Positions 21,815 to 31,304 of a stretch of DNA of 64,000 nt are shown here, in pieces. Made by a program: the position numbers and the translations under genes. Positions within the stretch are counted from its first letter, which is position 1, and every line of letters starts with the position of its first letter. The notes beneath the pieces are model-generated. The model did no database searches. It was given only the letters and a program-made list of their open reading frames with translations, and was not told where the DNA came from. Source of the stretch: Byssochlamys sp. IMV 00236 (taxonomy: Eukaryota; Ascomycota; Eurotiomycetes; Eurotiales; Thermoascaceae); NCBI GenBank assembly GCA_001931875.2, contig MSJH02000840.1, positions 851,897-915,896 on the forward strand, written 5' to 3'.

Positions 21815-22798
21815 TCACCGGATCAAGGGGTTCATGTCTAAATATTCCGACGAGTAGACCCTGCTGCTGCTGGCGCAGGAGTTGAAGAATCCATTGACCG
21901 TATAGATACCAACCCCGGCTAGCTCAGGACAAAGACCCAGTACCAGATAAAGCTGCCAACTGCCAGTCACAGGGTTAAATTTGCTTGTGTGGCCGCCGGA
22001 AGTACTAGTATCGAGGTTGATGGCGTTGAGTGCGGAATAAATGACGCGGACAAGGACGAACGGTAAAGCTGTAGCCACGGAGAGGACAAGCTTCGTCCAC
22101 GATCAACTTCAAACCTGGTGGATTGAGTGGTAAAGATAGCGGGGGCATACCTTTCTTGCAAAATGCTGGAGTTGTCGGAGGTTCGTCAGGTACACTGCAC
22201 ACGCGACGACCATCAGTACCCATACAAGAGCGAATACCGCAGCGGCACCCTGCAGCTCTCGTGCTCCATCGTCTAGGGAATTCTGTGATGTTTTTGTCCG
22301 GTTAATCCCGCCGACCACGCTGAGACCGAGACCGAGAATGATCAACAGGTGGAGCGGCTTCAACGCCATGCTGACATGCCGCAAGGACGACTGCGACTTG
22401 TCCAGTCTGAGCCTAATCAGCAACAAGAACTGGTCCCGAAAATGAGGAGAAGGCAAGGTACCCAACGTTGAGGAAGCTCAGGGACGCATTCAGCAGCGGC
22501 GAGAGTGCGACGGTATTCAGGATAGTGGCGGTGGTGGTCATGTTGGTATCTTTGCCTTGTTCGATCTCAATCGTCATGATCGAGCCTGCTATTTTGACTA
22601 TATCCAGAACCTGTGGTTAAGCAAAGCCAGAAGATGAAGCCAATCGGGGGACATACTGATACAGAAAACAGTCAAATAGATCCAGCCGGCCTCCCGTCGA
22701 AACCCATGTCGAATATTGTTGTAGATGCAGAATAGTCCAACCGGAACGTACACGATGATTTCGAGAGTCGCTAGTTTACCATGGCTGTCGAGTTTCAT
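21815..22798 (-). CDS. Multi-pass integral membrane protein (DUF7702-like)
   Basis: Four exons: 22798..22657, 22597..22462, 22412..22151 and 22090..21815, 271 residues. About seven hydrophobic segments alternate with short loops: IIVYVPVGLFCIYN, IYLTVFCIIKIAG, LHLLIILGLGLSVVGGI, AAVFALVWVLMVVACAVYL, LVLSVATALPFVLVRVIY and others. The pattern and the phrase RREAGWIYL fit fungal membrane proteins grouped as DUF7702; function is unknown and I cannot confirm the assignment without a search. Intron 3 is placed at the acceptor before CTTGTCCTC because the earlier CACCAG acceptor leads straight to a stop. The protein ends in a small cysteine/serine-rich tail. Confidence 0.7.
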
Positions 22799-24573
22799 GA
22801 TGGCGGGTTATCTCTAATCTTGAATCTTTGGATCTGTTCTCTTGGTCGAGACAATATTTTAAAGGAGGAACAGTTGAGTAGAATTATATATGCGCTACTT
22901 AGCTTGGGGTTCCGTTTAATTGCTATGGAATCTGTAAAAAGGACCTTCGTCTACTTACGGACATCGTAATACTCGCTTTCGTCGAGTGGTTACTTTACCA
23001 ACTAGACTCCCCCTTTGATGAGTTTTAGTAGGAGATTTACCCATTTCGGCTCATTCCGCGGTGAGCTTTAGGCCTCTTCGTCCACCCGAAGAAACGTTCT
23101 TCCCAAGGAAGAAAGATGCGTATTCGTCTCTACGAACAGTGTCTTTGAACCTAGATACGAAAATTGAATATTGCCATTTTGTGGAACCGAACCTATGACA
23201 GCAGCGATTATGATACCTATTGGGTGGCAGTGGCTTAAATTTTCCATCCGACTCAGCCTTTGCCGAAGTGAAAAGGGGGTTCTTCTTGAAGAACTGCTAG
23301 AATTTCCTGGGTGGACTTCGTAGGTAAACCATTTACGGGCGGCCACCCGTGGTATGCATAGGTTATCTAGGGAATTCGCCACTTCATGTGCAGAGGAACA
23401 AATACGCCTATGTATAGTGGAGTCGGCCCGAGCCCTATCGCGCAATCTGCCAAATCCGACAATAGTCGCTGAATGATGTACATGTACTACATATAAATTG
23501 GTCGAGCCAGACGGTGGGACCACCGGCCTTTCGCTGCTTCGCTGATCAACGTGAGACAGTAAATGATAACGCGGGATTGAGCACGAATTACTAAAAGGAT
23601 GGAAGACAATCGCGGGACAGAAGACGTAAGACATGCTGTAAAGTACGAGGAACTATTATTAAAAGTAAAAACGCGAGCCATACAAAAATTAGATGATTGA
23701 GAGATCGCCGCTATCCAGAATATCTACTACTTATAACTACTACTACTAAATTTCCAATAGCCTTCTCTTAAGTTTCCTGATTAGCCATCGCTTGCCTCCC
23801 CAAGGTATACCATACGGCATCAATACGGCCAATTGCAAACCGTTCATCAAAGCTTGATCGATGTGGGCGATTGCTTTCCAGAAACTGAGATCGTGCCTAG
23901 AGAGTTGAAATTGTGCTACGACCTATTGCTCTGCACTTCGTAAACCCCCGCAAGATTTTACTTTTGATAAAATATAAGAGCTTAATATTGAACTTTAAAA
24001 TAAACACTTTTATAAATTCACTAAGAATTTAATATTTCAAATGGAGACATTCAAGTAATATTAATACTTAATCTAAGGCGATAAAGTATACTGCCGATAT
24101 TTATTACCTCGCTACCCCTTTGTAAATAAAATCTATATCATTTTGCGAGCTTAATAAAGAGAATCTAGCTATTAAGTTAAACTGCGAGACCTTCAGCGTT
24201 AGATATACTATCTGTATTAGTATTTCTTTATAACTTCCTATCTAAATAGAATAGTATCGCTTACATATTGTTATCTCGATAACTGTACTGTACAAACATT
24301 AAATATATTCCTTGGTAAACTAAAGGTGATACAAATATAATCGTAGCAAGTTCTACGTTGGCAAAAGCTAGTTTTCCAGAAATTTGCTAGCAAAGCTCAT
24401 TCTATCCGACAACTCGGAAGCCACCAAATCTATATTTAATCACAAAGACGGAGGCTAGAAGATTAATGCCGGCTAGACTAGATACTTAGCGAGTCGGCTA
24501 ACTAGTGCATCTAGACTCGAACTTCCAATCGGTCTTCCCCGAGATCGAGTTTTTGCCCCAACTGTTTTTTATC
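22799..24573. other. Gene-free stretch left of the transposon
   Basis: No confident gene. A 188-codon minus-strand frame (23068..23634) is the longest open stretch; its product is not recognised, has low-complexity serine/arginine runs and no homologous feel, so I do not call it. From about 23,940 to 24,350 the DNA becomes AT-rich, similar to but milder than the transposon interior. Confidence 0.4.
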
Positions 24574-24575
24574 TA

Positions 24576-24622
24576 CTGTGTTTAGTCATCTGCCGACCAT
24601 TTCCACCTGCTGACTGTTTTTT
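24576..24622 (+). repeat. Left terminal inverted repeat of the transposon
   Basis: Starts CTGTGTTTAGTCATCTG next to TA. It matches the reverse complement of 26649..26695 at 43 of 47 positions. Three of the four differences are transitions with A or T on this side, as RIP would leave. Confidence 0.93.
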
Positions 24623-25499
24623 ACTATGGGACGCCGAATTATTAAATCTACTAGATTTCAACAATAACACGTTTAAATTAATTAATATTTAAAAGGTTTA
24701 ATCTAGGCAATTAGTAGATTATATTAGACTAGTTTTTAGGATCCCTAAATCGCTTAAGTAATTATATCTGCTATCCTTAACTAATTACTGTTAAAGGGCT
24801 TACTTTAGCTTTAATTATCTATTTAGTAGTATTTTCTTTTAATATCTATTGCTTTATAGGTTTAGATCTCTTCCTTAGGCTCTAATTAGCCTGTTTTAAT
24901 TCCTTTTAAAGCTAAATAGCTACTTGCTTTACTATTTTTTTTTTCTTCCTTAAAATATTATTTTTCTTTTTATACTTATAGGCGAGCTAAATAGTCTGCT
25001 TTTTAAATTTTATATTTTTCTTAAATAATATATTATTTTTTTTCTTACTGCTGCTGCTATTAAAGTTAAAGCTCTTATTTTTAGTATTATAATTATTATT
25101 TAGCTTCCTCCTTATTTACTAAAATCTGCTATATCTCCTAAACTTTAGTTAGATTAAAAAAAATAATATTATTATTTTTTAATTAGTAGAAAAAAAGCTA
25201 TAAAATTCTAGTAAGCTATTGTTTTATCTATTTATTAAGAATAGTATATTATAGATTAGCATTTTATTGCTGGAGGAGTATATTTTTAATATATAGGTTT
25301 ATTATAGTATTTATAAGCTTTAGCGCTTTTTTATTATATATATTATTTAGAATTTTTTATAGAAGCTTTTTAATCCCCTGCTAGTTATTTATAAATAATA
25401 CTGACTAATTTAATTCGCTAAAAGAAGGCCTCTCTTTAAGTTTTTTTTTAAAACACTTAAGAATAACCTGCAGGTTAAATAGATATAGACTAATTACTA

Positions 25500-26400
25500 T
25501 CTATCTATTATTAATATTTTTCACTATAAAAGTAGCGTCCTAGCTAGGAAGAAAGAGGTTAAAAAAATTCCTCTTCTTAAAATAGCTAAGTCCTAGGCAT
25601 TTATTTAGCTAAATATTTAAATAAGTATTATAAGCTTTAGCTAATAGGCTAAATAAAGAAATATTAAGCAGCTATAATATATATATAAAATAAGATAAAA
25701 ATAATAATAATAAGATTCTATTATAATTGCAATAATTAATAAAATATTTTATAATATAAGAGTTATAGCCATTAAAAATTAGGAGCTAATAGCTTTTACC
25801 TGTCTTTATCTTAGTCTCCCTATTAAAGATTTTAACTAGCCACTAATATCCTATCTTATTATTAATCTAACTATTAGAAAAAGAAATAAAAAAGTATTTA
25901 TAAAGTTTAAGATTAAATACTTAAAGCTATATATCTTATAATTCCTTTAGTATAGCTTTATAGATTAGAACTAATAATAGCAATATTCTATCTATATAAA
26001 TAATAGCAAGCACTATAATCTATTCCCTATTCTTATCTTAGATTAATTATTTAATATATTTTTATTTATAGTAATAGTAAGAAAAGATTCTTTTAATTTT
26101 TTTTATAACTCTAATTATAAAACCCTTCTTATTTATATTATAAATATTATATAGTTTAATCTTAAATTTCTATAGCTTTTAATCTACAAACTTAAAATAT
26201 AGAGAATATTTAAATATAGAATTAGCTTACTTATATAAAGTATTTATAGCAATACCTTAAGCTAATAGGAGGTCTTATTTATATCTCTTTATAAAGTATA
26301 ATAACTACTGCCTCTTAAGCTTCTTTTTAGAGATTTCTTTTATAAAGTTTTATAATATTTTATATAAAGGAGGTAGGCTATATTTTATAAGGCTATTAAT
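25500..26400 (-). pseudogene. Transposase (DDE, pogo/Fot1 family) destroyed by RIP-like mutation
   Basis: Three blocks in the same minus-strand frame identify the catalytic core. First, IYNINKKGF: the family's D-E-x-G-F motif with Asp read as Asn (codon 26131..26133) and Glu as Lys. Second, LLIFNGYNSY: the family's LLILDGHGSH motif with Asp read as Asn (codon 25771..25773) and both His as Tyr. Third, IL-stop-LLN: the family's LQPLD motif with Gln read as TAG and Asp as Asn (codon 25663..25665). First and second aspartates are 120 codons apart, second and third 36 codons (DD35D), so no indel has shifted the frame. Stops are scattered through the frame, for example TAG at 25786..25788. The gene is inactive; coordinates of the outer parts are approximate. 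Confidence 0.85.
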
Positions 26401-26648
26401 CTATTTAATAAATATTTTTTCTTGCTAGAAGTTTAGGAATTATTAATTTTTATATTAGACTATTAATAGGCCTTAAACGCCCTTATATTATTGCGATAGG
26501 GTTATTCAGTTTATGCTATATTTTTTTGCAGTTTTTATATAATTAGGTTTTTTGCCAGATTTTAAAAATTTTAAATCTTCAAAAACTAATAAAATAGGAT
26601 CTATATTGGTGGTTTGGTGGGTGGTCAAATTAATTAGGGGATTTTTAA

Positions 26649-26695
26649 AAAAAACGGTCGGCAGGTGGAAACGGTCGTCAGATGACTAAACACAG
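26649..26695 (-). repeat. Right terminal inverted repeat of the transposon
   Basis: Ends GACTAAACACAG followed by TA at 26696..26697. It is the partner of 24576..24622 and keeps C/G at three positions where the left copy has T/A. Confidence 0.93.
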
Positions 26696-26883
26696 TACTA
26701 AAGGCGGGCCTTGCCTTATCCCCGTCATAAGAATTATTTTGAGATTATTCGCGATCTATTCATAATACCGGATCTGTACTGGGCATTAATATTGGGGGGA
26801 AATATGATATCGTAGGGACGGTATCACCTTCGAACTTTTTCGTCTTCTCTCCTTTCTTTGTTCCAAAAGATCAAGATCACCCA

Positions 26884-28041
26884 ATGCCAGCAATGGCCCC
26901 AGGACCATTACCTCAACAAGCCCTTCGACGACGGCGCAGATGGCTTCCCATCCCATCTTGCAAGAGAATCTCGATCTGCCTCGTCGTCGCCATTATCCCT
27001 CTATTCCTGGTATTAGTTCTATTCGTACTTCTCCCCGCGCATATTTCCCTACACCACGATGCGGAATACTTTCGTACGCTTGAAAGTTACAGAGAATGGA
27101 AACATCTCCCTCCAGAGTTGCGGGATGATCCGCTTTTTCGCCAATCGGATCAGTGGAATGAGCGGTCTGTCGTTCCCTTGATTAAGGATATCACACAGCT
27201 ATCCAGCATGAATTGGTTGCGGCAGATGGAGTTTCATACTGACTGGACGGCGGAGTATCCAGCGCAGGAGTTCTGGATCTATGTCGGCGGGTCACCCAAG
27301 GGTGAGACTCGAACTGTGGTTGCGAGAAGCAAGGGAAATGCCGCGCCTCAGCGGCAGAAATCAATTTATGATGATGATGACGACGATGGGGATGATGACT
27401 ACGACTATGGCAGAGTGAGATGGTTCTCGTGGAACAGGGTTCTCGAAGGAGTGAGGAACCTCATTCTAAACACCGAGACTCTCCGCAGAATATTCGGGTT
27501 TATAATTTCTCTTCCGGGACCGAGTTGTGTCGATTCACCGGAGATCTGCCACTCGTTCAATAATGGCTTTGATCGATTGCTGGAACTCTATCATACGCAG
27601 AGGCAGTACCAGAGTGCTAATACGGGTCTTACCTTTGTCGATTGCGACGTCAGTCCGTATATCTGTGATGAATGGGGCGTTGATCCCGTCATGTTGATTC
27701 ATGTGAGGACATCGTCGCCGTGTCGCATGGAGATGTCTCCCTTCCGCTGGTACTGTTCTGTGAAGTGGCATTTTGTCGCGCTGCCGTTGCGGAAGATGCC
27801 CATTCAGCGCACGGTGAGACTGTCGGATTTGGTGTCAGCCTCGTCTTCTATCGCTCCAGTGTCGGGTCAAGCGAAGGCTGCGGGTGAGAAATCATCGAAA
27901 GGGTTCGATCCTGTAGTGCCTGTGTTCCCAAGTGCGTTTGAGCAGTTGCATTCGATGGTCAGCTACTCAGGTAGCGTCGAGGCGTTGAAGTTCGAAGACC
28001 ATGAAATTCTCGAGATTAAAGGCGAACCGAAAGATGTGTAG
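26884..28041 (+). CDS. Single-pass membrane protein of unknown function with thioredoxin-like region
   Basis: A single-exon 385-residue protein. A basic N-terminus (ALRRRRRWLP) is followed by one strong membrane helix at residues about 30 to 52 (ICLVVAIIPLFLVLVLFVLL), so it is likely a type II protein facing the ER or secretory lumen. A run of about 17 acidic residues (DDDDDDGDDDYDYG, coded by GAT/GAC repeats) lies near residue 165. The stretch LTFVDCDVSPYICDEWGVDPVMLIHV (about 240 to 265) has the layout of a thioredoxin-fold middle strand-helix-strand, with the proline before the last strand. No CxxC active site is visible, so redox activity is doubtful. Cysteines at paired positions may form disulfides. 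It starts only 186 bp from the transposon end. I do not recognise an established family. Confidence 0.72.
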   Translation: MPAMAPGPLPQQALRRRRRWLPIPSCKRISICLVVAIIPLFLVLVLFVLLPAHISLHHDAEYFRTLESYREWKHLPPELRDDPLFRQSDQWNERSVVPLIKDITQLSSMNWLRQMEFHTDWTAEYPAQEFWIYVGGSPKGETRTVVARSKGNAAPQRQKSIYDDDDDDGDDDYDYGRVRWFSWNRVLEGVRNLILNTETLRRIFGFIISLPGPSCVDSPEICHSFNNGFDRLLELYHTQRQYQSANTGLTFVDCDVSPYICDEWGVDPVMLIHVRTSSPCRMEMSPFRWYCSVKWHFVALPLRKMPIQRTVRLSDLVSASSSIAPVSGQAKAAGEKSSKGFDPVVPVFPSAFEQLHSMVSYSGSVEALKFEDHEILEIKGEPKDV

Positions 28042-28560
28042 GATAGCATTTCTTGTATATTGTTATCGATAACTGTATAGATATTATACATGTTCCTTGA
28101 TAGACTACCCAAAGTAGACAAGTTTACGGTGACCAGACCTCACGATCATCCGTACAAAGTCGGTCGATGATGGCATAGCAAGAGATTAACTGATAATAGT
28201 CACATAGATAACAAGCCGATAATGCTTTGGCAATATACCTAATCTAACAAGTGAAAAGGCATATATACCGTGGAACACGGGACTAAAGAGACTGCAGCGC
28301 AATAAATATAAGCCGTCGCGCGTTGGCAATGCCAAGGAGACCTCTATGGACAGGCAACAGGATAACAAGTACATCAGTACGCCGCAGGAGGCAGAGCCTT
28401 TCTGCGCATCACTGCTAATAGCTAATAACAATGCTAGAATGAGGACAGACGGAGAGGATGTAGGGGACGCTAGATTTTAGACCATGACAGGTCAAAAACA
28501 CCTGCATGAAACTGTCCATGGGGAGGATGGGTGAGGAGGGGATATTAAATAAATACCGGA
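28042..28560. other. Convergent 3' intergenic gap
   Basis: Lies between the stop codons of the convergent genes at 26884..28041 and 28561..31304. No gene seen. Confidence 0.5.
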
Positions 28561-31304
28561 CTAATATAGCAGTTTCCTGCTCGCCTTTGAAATAATATCA
28601 CCAATTTTATCGATCCACTTTTGCGTTTCTTCCCAGTCGCCGGCATCAATCGCATCCCGGATAGCTGGGAAGAAAGCCTCGTCGTAACCAGACCAGGCCT
28701 GGGGCCCGAAGATGACATGTTTGAATTGCGTGCGATTGGGAACCTAGTGGATGACTGTTAGAGTCGGCTTCTTTAAGCAAGAAATATCGCAAGAGTACTC
28801 ACACCACCGCCTTCGTCCAAGTCCAGAATATGGGTCTCAAAATTCGCCATGCGAGTGTTATGGCTCATACGCTTGATCGCCATAATATTGGTTTCAAACC
28901 CACCAGCACCCCATACCGTATCATGCCAGAGCTGATCCCATTCGTGAAATCGTGCAGCGTTCTCTTTGAAGTTGGTTGCAGCATCATAAAGTGGCGTCAT
29001 GTTCAAGGCTGGTTTAGAGCCACCCAAACTCCCGTCCCTCGACTGCATCGATTCTATTTTAGACTTGGCGTACTCGTCCAGTTCGGAAACATAACTGGAA
29101 AGATAGGCAGCATACGCTTCCATGTCAAATGGTAGAATCGGATTTTCAGACAGTTCCAGAAGGAGTAAACCCCAAATTTCACCCAAGGACTTGTGATAAC
29201 GGAAACCCGGATCACCAAACTGTGTCATCCATTCATAGTTGTCGTAACAACTGTGGTATGGATACGGTTCTCCAACAAAGCCAAAATCGATGCTGGAAGT
29301 CCCAGCAATGTCTTGAAAGGCGACGTAGTCACTGCCTGCTCCCAGCCCGCTAAGTCTCTGATTCTTCGACTGCCAGATTTCTTTCAAAGTCTGGTTTGCT
29401 ACGGGGTCGGAGCACCTATTCAGGATCTGCAGAAGAATGCGTTCATAGAGAGGGGAGCCTGCCGCTCGAAATTCGCCGCCGCTCACAGCAACGTCAACAT
29501 TGAGATAGGCATACCCATTGTTACGAAGTGCATCAAGTTCGTTTTCCACATGCTCCGTGGAGCCTATGAGGTTGTATTCTTCGCCGTCCCAGCTTGCGAA
29601 TTCGATTGTGCGGAGTGGACGCCACCCAAGAGCAAGAAGCTCACCAAACACTCGCACCACCTCCAAGAAGACGGCTGTGCCACTTCCCGGGTCAACGCCT
29701 CCGAAACACCAAGCATCGCGATGGTTTCCGACGATAATCTTCTTCTCCGGTTGCTCTAAGCCGATAATGCGACCAATTACGTTGTATATTGGCTGCCTCT
29801 CGATGTCGTCCTGTAAATTCATAAGGTTGACCTTAGGCGACGAAGAATCTCCCGTCCACCATTCACTGATATCGGGAACCCCTCCCACCCATTTCTTAGG
29901 TACCTTTTCGCCGTGACCCCTTAGCACCTGGAGAAGTCGTTGTGCATCGCGCCAGGCGATAGGAATGCTGGGAATCTGGTTAAGACCGGGGCTCTCTTCC
30001 GGAGACAGTCTCTTTTTCTCATCAGGTGTTGAAGCAAATCCGGGGGTGAGAACATCTCCAACTACCCAGGACATCAGGCTCACACCACCTCTCTGAACTC
30101 CATCTGCAGGCATAAACCGTCCGTCGGGATACGTTGGTCCCAACACGAACCCATCTTCAGCGGGATCCGAATATATGATACATCCGGCTGCACCCGCCAT
30201 CTCTGCAGCTTTGATCTTAAGCGCTCGATCTCCCTGGGTGCCGTAATAGCGCACTAATACGATGGCGCCTTGAAGAGAGATGCCCTTGTCTGCGAGGAGT
30301 TTAAAGTCTTCACGGGATCCATAATTCGCGTAGACGAGCGGTCCCGTCACGTTACCGGATTTCGAATGGCCATGGAAGACTAGGGTCTGCTGTTGAGGGG
30401 GATCCTTATAGGCTTGTTCCTCATCCAAAACGGCCTCCCAGGCCAACTCAGGCGGGTCAACGATAGCTACCCTTCGTCCGGTGGGTTTCGGATAGTTGAG
30501 GTATACCTGGAACTCCTCCATTCCAGCTTCATCCAAGCCTGCCTTGCGGAATTCCTGCTCGATCCATTCTGCAAGCGCGTAGCTTCCTTCCGTACCAGCC
30601 ATATGGGGAAACCTCGTTAACCGCTCGAACTTCTCCGCGATGCTTGTCTCGTTGATATGACCCTGGACATAATTCTGTACCGAGGACGGTGTATAAGACT
30701 GGCCTATACTGAGACGAGTTCCGCCTATCGAAAAGAGATCCGTCGCAACGACAAGGTATACAATAGTGACGACGATGATAAGACCCACCAGGCGCAAGAT
30801 GATCAAGCACACTTGATATTCCCCGCGCGATCGCCAGCGATCAGTGAGGTTGGAAATAAAACTAAAATTGAATTTTGGAAAGTATTTTCGTAGCGGAAGA
30901 TGAATCGAAGAGAGTGTACGTGTTAGAGTATTGAAGCGTTTCGAGAATCGCTGCCCTAGGTGTGAACGGGACGATCCTGGATGCGCCGGGTCTTCGACAT
31001 CCATCTCTTGCATCTCCCTCTGCAGCTCCTCCATTGAACCCCGTGCTGATTCCCCATCATCAGAGGCCAGAAAGTCCAGACTCGATCGTGCGGACTCGAC
31101 GGTTGGCGGGTGATAGCCAGCAGGATGGGAGCGCGAGCTATCGCCGGCGGAGTCGCCACGGCGAAGGAGGCCCTGTCTCTCTGCATCGTTGCTTATCTCG
31201 GTCGAACCGCGATGCGACTGGGAGGAGATCGGTCGGGAAGAGGTGGCTTCTTCATATGTCGGGATAGGAAGGGATTCATAGTTGAACTTGTCGTCGCTGC
31301 CCAT
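28561..31304 (-). CDS. M28 glutamate carboxypeptidase II / transferrin-receptor-like protein
   Basis: Two exons, 31304..28803 and 28743..28561, 894 residues. The cytosolic N-terminus (about 160 residues) contains LPIPTYEEAT, a PY-like motif of the sort that binds Rsp5-type ligases in yeast Tre1/Tre2, although it lacks the full PPxY. A membrane helix follows (LIILRLVGLIIVVTIVYLVV). The lumenal part has a PA domain (about 290 to 430), an M28 peptidase domain and a C-terminal dimerisation domain. The zinc ligands of glutamate carboxypeptidase II all appear present: His in GNHRDAW, Asp in GVDPGSG, the Glu pair in WDGEEYNLIGS, Asp in NVDVAVSG and His in YHSCYD. It is therefore probably an active, membrane-anchored exopeptidase; yeast Tre proteins act as ligase adaptors, so a dual role is possible. 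Confidence 0.88.

Larger units (their letters stand above)
24576..26695 (-). mobile_element. Complete pogo/Fot1-type (Tc1/mariner) DNA transposon, RIP-mutated
   Basis: A 2,120-bp element bounded by 47-bp inverted ends and flanked by TA on both sides (24574..24575 and 26696..26697), the target duplication of the Tc1/mariner superfamily. The interior is extremely AT-rich and dominated by TA steps. A decayed transposase reads on the minus strand, with its three catalytic blocks in one frame. The length fits fungal Fot1/pogo elements (about 1.8 to 2.3 kb). Intact ends with a ruined gene indicate a non-autonomous relic, in principle mobilisable by a transposase encoded elsewhere. Confidence 0.92.

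Noticed and set aside
23068..23634. 188-codon minus-strand frame between the membrane protein and the transposon
   Set aside because: No recognisable family, serine/arginine-rich low complexity, no supporting promoter or splicing signs. It could still be a lineage-specific gene.
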